From contig JADHYX010000213.1 of the NCBI GenBank assembly GCA_027604685.1, positions 7,158 through 36,998 on the forward strand: a stretch of 29,841 nt of DNA, given 5' to 3'. Below the pieces are notes generated by a model, which was not told the DNA's origin, searched no databases, and saw only the letters and a list, made by a program, of their open reading frames with translations. This document shows positions 21,208 to 29,841 of this stretch, piece by piece. The position numbers and the translations under genes were made by a program. The stretch is from Lobulomyces angularis (lineage: Eukaryota; Chytridiomycota; Chytridiomycetes; Lobulomycetales; Lobulomycetaceae). Every line of letters starts with the position of its first letter. The stretch's first letter is position 1.

Positions 21208-23292
21208 CTATTTAAAATTTTCTTGCTGTTGTTGTAATTGATCTTCTTCTTCCACTTCAATTAAATGACTTCCATTTTCTAAAACTGATTTTGCTGAATT
21301 GTTGCTATTATCTGAGCAATTCAAATTATCTTCTATTTTTTCTTTTTTTTTTTTTATTTTTTTTGCTTCATCTTCTACATCATCTGTAGACGCTTCTGCT
21401 TTTGATCCTAATAACCACACTCCCATAACTATTAGGACTAATCCACATAATATCAAACCAAATTCTATAGGAAAATAAATAATATTTAATAATTATTTTA
21501 TTATTTTTTTTAATTTTTGGCTATTTTTTATCTTACCTCCTGATAATTCCTCCCCATTTTTCTTTTCTCCAGAAGAATTAACTATTAAACTATTGGAAAA
21601 ACTGAATATAGTGTAAAATGTGTAAAATAGTGGAACAACAAAAGTTGGTAATGAAAAATTCAATCCTTGATTTAAAGAATACAGTTGTAGTATAATGGTA
21701 ATTACTAAACTGGATAAAAGCAAAACTGGAAATAAAATATATTCCACTTCTTTTTTGGAAAATAAATAAAAGAGTAGCTCAATTCTAAAAAAAATGAATT
21801 ACAACAAACACATAAATTTAAATATCTACCCATTGTTTGCTAATATTAGGGTATCTGAGGCAGCGATTCCACCAATTATGCTGTACAAAGTGCCGATTAA
21901 ACCAACCAGTTTGAAGCTCCGTTTTTTCCTTCTAAGCCACCTCGAAACTCGATTTGATGTTGTATTACTCAGTGAAGACTTTCTTCTAAACAATCTTTTT
22001 CTGCTATCTTGACTAGAAACCAAAAGTGGCGAATTTTCAGAGGCTTCTTGATTAATACAGTCTTGAGCTTCTTCCAGCTGTTCATGAGGAATACTGAAAC
22101 TAATTCTACTTTGAGAATCCTCAAAAGTAATGTTTTCACTTTCATGAGATCTTTTTAATGGACCACCATATTCTAAATACTTTACAAAACAAAACATGAA
22201 AATTACTGCTGATGATTGAATGATGAAGTATATGATGAATTGCGGTTTACTGTACACTGAAATAATATCCTCAATTGTTTTTTCTATAATGAAAACAACA
22301 TAAATGAATTAAATACTTTTAGAAGTTTTTACTTTCGTTGACATCGCCACTATTATTTGACCCTGAAACAGAAACTATTGCACAACCAATTACAATTAAC
22401 AGGGTACCAACCCAATCCTTTCTAATAATTGAAGTTCCCAAAAATGCCTTACTGAAGAGCATATTAAAAATTAAACCTAAAAAAAGAAACAAGTGTTAAA
22501 ATATTTTTTTTCTTTATTAATACCTGTAGCACCTAACGGTGCAACAATTTCAGGAGGAATGAAGTTCAATGCAGTTACTGAACCTAAAAGTTGACACAAT
22601 AGGTAAAGCAAAAATCCCAGATACCACTGCCACTGGAAAAAGAACAATTTCCATCTATTTTCAATACTAAAGTCAGATTTTTTTTTTGATCTGATCTCCG
22701 AGTCACTTTGGGAAATGTTGCCTTCCCTAATTAAGCATAATTGATCTCTATCTAATTGACTTGAAGAAAAAACATCTAAATTCAGACTTAATTCTGGTGG
22801 TATATTAAACTGTTTTGTGTTGTATGGTGATTCGTTTAAATCAAGAATTTTTTGAATTCGTGCTTCTGATGCTTGAGAATCTCTTAACTCTGGGGTATGA
22901 CATATTGAATTGCTTCTTAGATGAATTCCACTTTGTAATATATTAAATACACTTTCCTCATCATCACAGTTGGAGTTAATTTCAGAGTCTGAATCCTCTT
23001 CTTGTGATTCTAATTCAGCTATATTTTATTTGTGTAAATGACATGCATTAAAAAAAAAGAAATGTTTTTCAAATTTTTAGTAATATTTTTACCTAAACTG
23101 TTTCTTTCTCTAATTGAAACCAATGCGGAAGCTTGTAAATTAATTCCTAACGAAGCCAACACTATCAGCAAAGTAAACAAAAAAATTTTAATCAGGTTAA
23201 AGAAGTTTTTTTTTTTTTTTTTTTTTTTTACTGGAAGAAGTCAATGAAACTGAAATTCCAATAATTAGATGAGTTGAAGCATTTGCAATCAT
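21208..23292 (-). CDS. NIPA-like magnesium transporter (DUF803 family)
   Basis: Seven exons: 23292-23232, 23161-23093, 23018-22524, 22476-22333, 22283-21830, 21784-21537 and 21464-21208. They sum to 1728 nt, or 575 aa. The family core is clear in exons 3-4: LGSVTALNFIPPEIVAPLGATG followed by LIFNMLFSKAFLG, then RKDWVGTLLIVIGCAIV. About eight or nine helices are spread over all exons; the first spans the exon 1-2 junction (THLIIGISVSLTSSMLASLG). NIPA proteins carry Mg2+ and other divalent ions at plasma or endosomal membranes. Two long hydrophilic inserts are unusual. One is acidic, between helix 1 and 2 (residues ~44-155, ELESQEEDSDSE onwards). The other is mixed acidic then strongly basic (residues ~285-375, ending RKKRSFK). 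The C-terminal tail ends in Glu/Gln repeats. NIPA proteins are commonly 330-500 aa, so this one is long. Confidence 0.88.
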
Positions 23293-23764
23293 TTTTTTTT
23301 TTTTTAATACGAAAATTATTAAAAAAAATTTAAAAAAAAAAAAAGTAAAATAATATAATTAAAAATAAAAAAAAAAAAAAAATTATCAAACGAAAGAAAA
23401 ATAATTGTAAAAAAATGGGTTCAAAAACACGCAGGACGGACTTTCAAGCACGAAAAATTAAGTTAAAAAATCAGATTATACTGAAAATGAATGGAAAGTC
23501 ATTTAGTTATTAAAAATGCCGCATTTTAACTCGCTCTCTGAAATGTTTTATTTAAGTCGGAATTTTTAATAAAAAGTAAGATATAAAATTTATCGTCTTA
23601 CTTCAGTTTTTTCCAATAATTGAAAAAAGTATTTTCTGTTTACATTTTAATAGGAAACTTCTTTAGATATATAGCTTGAATATTAGAGGTCAAAATTTTC
23701 AAACTTAAAAAAAATGCAAAAATTCCTTTTTACTTCTGTTTATTGTAGTAAATACTGAAGTGCA
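23293..23764. other. Intergenic region upstream of NIPA-like gene
   Basis: This 472-bp gap begins with long A and T runs next to the NIPA start codon and then becomes mixed AT-rich sequence up to the left inverted repeat of the transposon relic. No gene, RNA or other repeat is seen. Confidence 0.4.
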
Positions 23765-23775
23765 TAGTTGCTTGA

Positions 23776-23816
23776 ACAATATGTTTTTTAACATCTGGAC
23801 AAAAATAAATTAAACA
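23776..23816 (+). repeat. Left terminal inverted repeat (41 bp)
   Basis: It begins ACAATATG, contains AACATCTGGAC in the middle and ends TTAAACA. It is the exact reverse complement of 24746-24786. A chance perfect match of this length in 30 kb, with a GC-containing core, is implausible. Confidence 0.92.
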
Positions 23817-24202
23817 TTCAAGTGGAATGAGGAGCCACACAAATGCAAAAAGAACAATTTTTATCGTTATTGTCTCAAGAAATTCATCGTACTTATCACA
23901 GAAAATAACACTGTGAGGAAACTAAACTCGCTGCCATTTATTCATTTCCAAAAAGCTAGTCAATTGTATAAAAACCTTTGAAACAAAACATTTGTATTTT
24001 TCCTTTGTTTTGTATTCAATAATTGTGAACAACTTTTTTCTGTTATAAATAAACAATAGTTTTTTTAATTAAAACTTTAGTAATTATTAAGTTATTTAGT
24101 TATTATTTAGAACTTAATTATTCAGATACTAATATTAACACTTTCAACTTAATTATCACTTTCCAATCCGATTTCTAATACCTCTCGACTGGAAAAACGA
24201 AA

Positions 24203-24645
24203 ATGACAACACTTACTCACAAGACTTCCTTCCAAAAGGTCTTTCGAGGAACCCAGCTACACTACGATCGTCTAACCGACTTCCTCTTCAAGTGTAATCA
24301 ACTTCAATTACACACAACTCACTTTTCAAAATACTATCTCATGAAGTGTCCTCCTGCAATTCAAAATCCATTACATAAGGATGCTTTCGAGGTTATAACT
24401 TCGGAGCTGAACAAGCTAGATAACATCAATCATCGGGGTAGTGGTGATCGAAGAGCTTAGTTGATCACTTTCTCCCATTTATCTCAGCTTACAAAAATCT
24501 GGTCAATTACCAAGGGGAAGGAGTTAGATACTTTCAACAGTTGTCCACTTATATGTCAGAAACTTTTGAAACCAATATCAAAGGTAAGAATGTTTATTCA
24601 CTTTTTCTCATTAATTCATTTTATTTAGTCAATGTTAGCTGGTGA
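24203..24645 (+). pseudogene. Frameshifted ORF inside the transposon relic
   Basis: The frame opens MTTLTHKTSFQKVF at 24203 and runs 85 codons to a stop at 24458-24460. The reading then looks as if it should continue one frame over from about 24446 (SLVDHFLPFISAYKNLVNYQ) to a good GTAAGA donor at 24584. After an acceptor at 24628 only a few codons follow (VNVSW) before a stop. This pattern of coding-like sequence with a frameshift, an intron and an abrupt end fits the 5' part of an element-encoded protein whose remainder was deleted. I do not recognise the protein family. It contains no catalytic motif, so a transposase role is inferred only from its position between the inverted repeats. Confidence 0.5.
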
Positions 24646-24682
24646 ATTTTATCCCGTCAGGTTCTAAAGAGCTAATCTTCCT

Positions 24683-24700
24683 GAGTAGTTTTCACTACTC
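24683..24700. other. Short perfect hairpin inside the relic
   Basis: GAGTAGT and ACTACTC flank a four-base TTTC loop, giving a perfect 7-bp stem. It lies between the broken ORF and the right inverted repeat, so it may be a subterminal structure of the element or a transcript-end hairpin. Confidence 0.5.
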
Positions 24701-24745
24701 TTGCCAAATGACGAAGACGCATATTCTAAAAAATTTTTGTGTAAC

Positions 24746-24786
24746 TGTTTAATTTATTTTTGTCCAGATGTTAAAAAACATATTGT
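24746..24786 (-). repeat. Right terminal inverted repeat (41 bp)
   Basis: This is the exact reverse complement of 23776-23816. Outward of it the sequence CAAAGCAC-TA mirrors the left outer edge with a few differences. It lies about 105 bp beyond the 3' end of the neighbouring minus-strand oxidoreductase gene, so the insertion is in that gene's downstream flank. Confidence 0.92.
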
Positions 24787-24891
24787 CAAAGCACTATAAG
24801 TCATAATTAAATAAAATTTCTAAATAAATTTACATTTACAATATATATAATATTAAATTGGCACCAAAAAAAATACTAATTTACTTTGATT

Positions 24892-27800
24892 TCAAAATTG
24901 GTCACTAAAAAGGGATTGTATTTCATGCTGTTCCCAGTATACTTCATCAAATAGCGCATCCATTACAGTGCTGTTAAAGTTAGGAGATCCACAAATAATG
25001 GCTCTTCTACTTGTTAAAGCTGATATTTTACCAATGATTTTAGTTAAAATTTCCCCGTTTATTTCACTATTATGTATAAAGCCCGACACTCCATTACGGC
25101 TACTGTTATTTTTTCCAGATACCAAATGATGTACCTCAATTTGTGCGGGATAAGATAACATCACAGCATCGATTATTTCTCGTCCAACAATGTCGTTTAC
25201 GCTCTCTACGCAGTTGATCAATGTAAGTTTAAAAAAAACACCACTCCTTGTTGTTGCCAAAGACAATGGGAATATTCCTTCTCTTCCACTATTTAAGTTA
25301 AGTCCCCAGCACCAACCTGATTATACATTGAAAATATTATTAGAATTTTTGAAAAAAAAAGAAAAATTATCACCATCATAATAATTTTTTTTAGCAACAA
25401 CATATTGCCCTTGTAAAATTTCTAATTCGTCAGGAGCAGAAGGATAATAATCCGATAAAACTTCAACTATTGAAAAACAAAAATTAAACTAAATTTAAAA
25501 AAAAAATTTAAAAATTATAAAAAATTTACGGGGTTCTTCAATTGGAATCACCATAAGAGAAAGTAGTTGTAAAAATGGAGTTATTCCTGAACCAGCACAA
25601 ATAAAAACCAAGTTATTTGGAATGAAATTTTCGAATTGGGGATTGGTATTGACAAAACTTTTACCAAAAGGACCTCTAATTTTTATTTGTCGATCACCTG
25701 GTCTTTGTTTTCCCTAAAAAAAAGTTAAAAAGCATTTACCAATTATGATAGTTACCAAAAAGTGGCTTACTCCTCCTTCCTTTTTTTCCTTTAGAATTAT
25801 TTCAAAACTAGTTGGACTACCATTAATAGGAGTATAATATCTAGAAAGGATATTTCCATTTGCTAGTCTAACTTGAATTTCAACTGATTCTCCAGTTTTA
25901 AATTTCATGGGTTGTCGTTCTCTTACGTCATAAGGGTACAATAAAGAAAACTTTATTTTCCAATATACAGTTGATCCTTCGCGAGTCAATGGTGTTTTTT
26001 CGACTATAGAATAGCGACGATATTCTTCACGACAAAAGCTGTTTGAAGATATTACAGTATTGTTTCCTTTATACTCAATATTTTCAATTTCTCCAACCAG
26101 CAAGCTTGATAATCTTTCTAGAGCCAATCTGGTGTGCACATCTATTATATAAAAAAAAAAAAATTAAATTAAGTGAAATTTTTTGCAAAAAAAAAAAATC
26201 TATAAAGGTTATTTACGTGTTCTTCTACTTCTAACAACATTATTCCATTCACTGTCCGTTAATTTGATAGACTTTTGAATATTTAGGGTAGTTTTGGAAA
26301 AATCAGTTATATTATTAAATTTTGGTGCAGAAGTTTGTGTTAAAACCGGCAAATTGGGTCGATTTGCATTTCTAACTGGTGCAGGTGCTTTTAATTCAAA
26401 TTCTTGCGCGTCAAACCCAGCTTCGTAAAAGTAATCTAGAGAAATATCCGTTCCTGCTACTGAATTTAGAATAAGCTTTCCACCACTTAAAAGAGTATTT
26501 AGAAAAAGAAATTTTTTAATGTAATTACGGGTGACTTGAAATCCACTTGCTAGCATCGTATACATATTTTCCATTAGCGACAACAAGGATTTTTCCACTA
26601 ATAATTTCCTCATCTATTTCTTTCCAGTTATAACTTTTTGTATTTTGGTTGTTTTTATAAGCATTTTTTTCTTGGTACTTCGTAAGATCATCCAACTTGT
26701 TCTCAGGCACTTTTTCTTTTCTTAGTTTTTCTTCTCGAAGAAAGTCTAATGTAGTTAAATTCTTCTTTTCTTTCATCGGTTTTGAGTTAAAAAAATTTTT
26801 TGAACCATAAACTGACACTCTGTAGTATATTTCAGTTGTTGCAAAGAGTAAAAACCACATTGATAAAATTGAAAAATACAATATCCAAATCTCTATGCCT
26901 CTTAACACTGTATTTGACCAAGGAAATAACATATCTATTCCTAAAGCTACTTGTACAGAAGATGTTAACATGATTGTTGTTCCCGTCCCCCAATGTAGGC
27001 ATTTTAAAAATTTGTAGCTTGTTCTATCCTTTCTTATCATTCCTAATCTGGTAAAACTTCCAAAACCTGCTTGGAAAGTGACCAAACTAACGATTACTAA
27101 TCCCAACATGGAGTGTGCTGCACTCAGATGCTACAAAAAATTGAAATTATAGAATTTTGATATAAGATATTTACATTATAACTGAGAACAATTAATATAA
27201 AAAAACAAAGCATTCCAGTAATGGCAGTAACTTGGATAACCAAATGAACAATAAACCAATTTGGATTACTTTTATAATATCTACAAAAATAAACGGCAAC
27301 GGGAATTAAGATTAAAAAGCATATAGCCATCCCCGCACCATGTATTTCCTTCGCCAGGAAAGAACTGTTCAGTCTTAAAAAAACAAGCCCATTAGAAAAA
27401 TTTACTGTAAAGGAGCCGTGGTATTTGGAGAATGGATCATCTGGGTCGCTATCGGCAATAAAAATAAGTTAGAGCTTAGTTTTTTAGGTCGTATCAAAAA
27501 CGTTACCCATTATCACCATGGTAATTAAAATGGACTCCATTTGCGTTTAAAGCACTATTTGGTTTATATGCCCAGATCATACTCTGAAACCCTTCGGTAT
27601 TTAAGGACATTCGGTTTAAATCAGTAGATTTTGTTAGTTTTAAACCTAAAATTTTTAAGTTAAACAAAAACAGTAAGTAAAAATACCTTCAACAAATAAA
27701 ACATTGTCGATGAACCCAGAAGAAAAAATTATGAGGTTTGAATTTTGTATTATTGTTGGTGGAGCTTTTTGAGTTTCATTTAAAAAATAAAAAAAAATAT

Positions 27801-28268
27801 TTTTATTTTAATTTTGTTATAAAGATAAAATTAATTGGTACCGTAGTTATTGGGAACATACATATGTTCCTTAACAGATGTAACACCAGCTGGAGATTGC
27901 TTTAAGATAACAAATTCACTTGTACGCATATCTTTTCCGAAACCTAAGAAATTTAATAAGAAAATTTTTATTCAGTTAAAATAAAATAAAAAAAGAATAA
28001 GCTTACCAATGCCAGCCCAACCTTTAGAAAAATTTCTAAAACCACTTAGTGTAAGTAAAAATTGAAGACTTTCAGAATTTGTGCCAACATCAATTAGTTT
28101 CCAGCTAAAGGTAAAGTTCCCAACAGAACCAGAAGATTTATCTTTAACAGGAGTGAGGACTGTGGTAAAAGTGTAATTTAGGTGGGAAGGAAGAATTTCA
28201 TCTGTTGAGATTGATTGGGAATTTACTAAGGTAATTAAGAGAATGAAGAGAGCAAATACCAACTTCAT
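24892..28268 (-). CDS. DOMON-cytochrome b561-b5-like-FAD/NAD reductase with inserted SH3 domain
   Basis: Eleven exons: 28268-28007, 27943-27842, 27764-27687, 27645-27507, 27448-27175, 27130-26529, 26485-26217, 26141-25756, 25713-25530, 25466-25374 and 25316-24892. They sum to 2814 nt, or 937 aa. In order: signal peptide 1-18; DOMON ~25-195 (FTFSWKL, GWAGIGFGKDMRTSEFV); five helices ~233-387 of cytochrome b561 with His230, 262, 291 and 331 as the four haem ligands; b5-like domain ~455-520 with HPGG at 485-488; FAD domain with RYYTPI at 676-681; NAD domain with GSGITP at 745-750 and CGSPNF at 905-910. An SH3 domain (766-816) sits inside the NAD domain, after GSGITPFLQLL. The expected path is NAD(P)H to FAD to b5/b561 to the outside DOMON. 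Phe510 replaces the second b5 His. Extracellular metal or quinone reduction would fit but is inferred. Confidence 0.93.
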
Positions 28269-28731
28269 TTGAGTAGTTGGAATAAAATATAGTAAGTTGA
28301 TTAAGCCCCATTTTTCAATAAAGTGAAAAATAATTAAGATTTTTTTTTTAAGAAATGGCTGAATATTGTCATCATGTTACAAAACAACATACTGTTAATG
28401 AAGACTTATGCCATAACACAACAATGCTGTTTCATTGGAATCTGCATTAACCACGTTTGGGTGCAAATTAAATTAAATGTTTCTTTGCTCTAGTCCAGCA
28501 CATAGTATTGTCACTTAAAGGAATGTGATAGCTTTGTCTTCCAACTTGATTTTGAAGTCGTTGTACCAACCCATACTGATCTAAATTGATCTCTAAATTT
28601 ATTTGTTATGGCATCTCATTATCATCTTTTTTGTAGGTTCCCTATTTTTATTAAATAGGCAACTTGAGAAAAAAACCTCCTCAACAATTTCATTTTTTTT
28701 AACAAACCAGTTGCTAAATACCTCTTGAAAA
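28269..28731. promoter_or_regulatory. Divergent intergenic region between two DOMON-b561 paralogues
   Basis: This 463-bp gap separates the start codons of two related genes on opposite strands and must contain both promoters. It is AT-rich with no obvious shared motif or RNA. A minus-strand open frame overlapping 28599-28868 runs across the signal-peptide exon of the plus-strand gene and is taken as its shadow. Confidence 0.4.
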
Positions 28732-29841
28732 ATGCAGCTTCTGGTTCTATTTCTCGTGCTCAAATGCATATTATCCAACGGAACTACTTCTGAAACTGTT
28801 TTGAAGTCTACCTCACCCACTGACCTCTTACTCTTTTCAAATTCTTTCAAACTTACTTCCTTATCCAATTCTGGATGGTTTACCTTTTCTTGGAATTTGT
28901 ATGTACAGTATTACATTGTTGTTAATATTTTTGTTATTTGATTTATTATTATATTTGTAATTTTTTTTTTACTTTTATCACCAATTACAAGTCTCTTTAA
29001 TGTTTTCTTTTATAATTATTTCTTTATGTGCTTTCTTTTAAAAAACAATGATTAGGTTAAATCCAAATACGGATAATGAAACTCTGCATATGTACATTTC
29101 ATTAACAGATGTCGATATGGTTCATGGATGGGCTTCTATTGGTTTTGGTCAAGGTACGCCTTTTATTTTTATTACTTGATTATTAAATAACGAAATAAAA
29201 CGAAATTTTTTGATTGCAGATATGCGAAACTCAGAATTTATTGTAGTTCATCAGTTCAAAGATGGAGCATATGTTAATGAACATAGAGGCACTCAATATG
29301 AATACGGCCCCCCTTTGGTATTTTTTAAACAATTACACTAAATTTTTATGCACTTTCGCTATGTTTTTTCCCTCACTTAAAAAGGTGATTCAACAACCAT
29401 TTTTAATTAATGTGATAAATTGTGGATATTTTAATAAAACGTTGTTTGCGGAAATTTCTAGACCAACTAAAGGTGATGCATTTCACATCCCCATTGATAC
29501 AAATGCCCAGTACATGGTTTGGGCCTTCAATAAAAAAGTAAGAATTTAAAGTTGTTTTGTGTAAACTCATTTTTAACTCCTTATACAGTCAAACTTGAAC
29601 TACAAAAATAATTGGTTTACTTATCATTTACCTAACGGGAATCCTGCAACTCCATATTCCCAAACGCACGGGTTAACTTGGGTTCAATTTTCAACTGGTG
29701 TTCTCAATGTATTACCGTAAGCTAACAGTCTTTGATGAAGAAGTAAATTAATTATTTCTTCAGCATTTCTTCCTTTGAAATGAAGCAAACACATGGCTTT
29801 GGTATGGCGACTTGTTTCTTAATTCTATTTCCCACTGCTAT
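28732..29841 (+). CDS. DOMON-cytochrome b561 protein, paralogue of the adjacent oxidoreductase, 3' end outside window
   Basis: Six exons are visible: 28732-28898, 29056-29153, 29220-29317, 29385-29537, 29589-29716 and 29764 to the window edge. A signal peptide opens it (MQLLVLFLVLKCILS), then a DOMON domain whose FTFSWNL, GWASIGFGQDMRNSEFI and NEHRGTQYEYG align in order with the neighbour. The sixth exon reads SSFEMKQTHGFGMATCFLIL, equivalent to the neighbour's start of cytochrome b561 with its first haem His. The segment QYMVWAFNKKSNLNYKNNWFTYHLPNG matches the neighbour's QSMIWAYKPN...HFNYHGDNG. The intron positions I can compare lie at similar points, supporting duplication of a single ancestral gene. 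Whether it continues into b5, reductase and SH3 domains cannot be seen. It is transcribed away from its paralogue. Confidence 0.88.

Larger units (their letters stand above)
23765..24796. mobile_element. DNA transposon relic with terminal inverted repeats and TA flanks
   Basis: A perfect 41-bp inverted repeat (left 23776-23816, right 24746-24786) bounds about 930 bp of sequence. Outside the perfect core the match continues imperfectly for roughly 10 more bases on each side. The left outer edge reads TA-GTTGCTTGA; the right edge, read inward, reads TA-GTGCTTTGA. This suggests insertion at a TA target, as in Tc1/mariner-like and related elements; the exact ends are uncertain. Inside, a frameshifted ORF (24203-24645) has a composition less AT-biased than the local genes. 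A TATAAAA lies at 23967-23973, about 230 bp before that ORF. At about 1 kb with a short broken ORF it looks non-autonomous, probably an internally deleted copy of a longer element. The superfamily cannot be assigned because no DDE catalytic region is present. Confidence 0.75.

Noticed and set aside
28599..28868. An 89-codon minus-strand open frame overlapping the second DOMON gene
   Set aside because: It is antisense to an exon with a signal peptide and the conserved FTFSWNL motif, so it is a shadow.
1..29841. CRISPR arrays, bacterial operons, ribosome binding sites or prophage
   Set aside because: Every identified gene is spliced and eukaryotic; no regularly spaced direct repeats were seen.

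Overview
The window looks like nuclear DNA of an AT-rich, intron-dense eukaryote, most likely an early-diverging zoosporic (chytrid-like) fungus. Nearly every gene is split by short introns (about 36-115 nt) with GT...AG ends, T-rich tracts and, in places, a TACTAAC-type branch site. The genes are also typical of early fungi that keep animal-like families: SCAI, Rab3GAP1, a Rabin8/Sec2 exchange factor, a NIPA-type magnesium transporter and DOMON-cytochrome b561 oxidoreductases. The organism call is an inference; no rRNA or tRNA is present to anchor it. All gene models were spliced by eye. For nine of the ten complete genes the exon lengths sum to a multiple of three with consistent phases and recognisable homology across most junctions; the tenth, the coiled-coil gene, also closes in frame but has no homology check.

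Layout. 1-1059: no supportable gene. 1060-3966 (-): 13-exon coiled-coil protein of about 720 aa. 4482-6187 (+): saccharopine dehydrogenase-like oxidoreductase, 425 aa. 6337-10516 (+): 16-exon Rab3GAP catalytic subunit, about 1106 aa. 10850-11657 (-): mitochondrial ribosomal protein bL27, 188 aa. 11938-14525 (-): SCAI homologue, 699 aa. 15510-17735 (+): Sec2/Rabin8-type Rab exchange factor, 616 aa. 17928-19442 (+): four-CBS-repeat protein, 344 aa. 19756-20821 (-): orphan seven-helix membrane protein, 310 aa. 21208-23292 (-): NIPA-like transporter, 575 aa. 23765-24796: a roughly 1 kb DNA transposon relic with 41-bp perfect terminal inverted repeats and a frameshifted ORF. 24892-28268 (-): 11-exon, 937-aa oxidoreductase. 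28732-end (+): a divergently oriented paralogue cut by the window edge.

The standout is the 937-aa protein. It runs signal peptide, DOMON, cytochrome b561 (four expected His in place), cytochrome b5-like domain, FAD-binding reductase domain, then an NAD-binding domain split by an intact SH3 domain. The b5-like domain keeps HPGG but appears to have lost its second haem-ligating His. The protein reads as a self-contained transmembrane electron-transfer chain with a cytosolic adaptor module inside its reductase. The neighbouring paralogue shares the DOMON and the start of b561.

A second theme is Rab control: a Rab GAP catalytic subunit and a Rab GEF of the Sec2/Rabin8 family lie about 5 kb apart, separated by the bL27 and SCAI genes. 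The other genes are ordinary housekeeping or orphan genes with no evident shared pathway.
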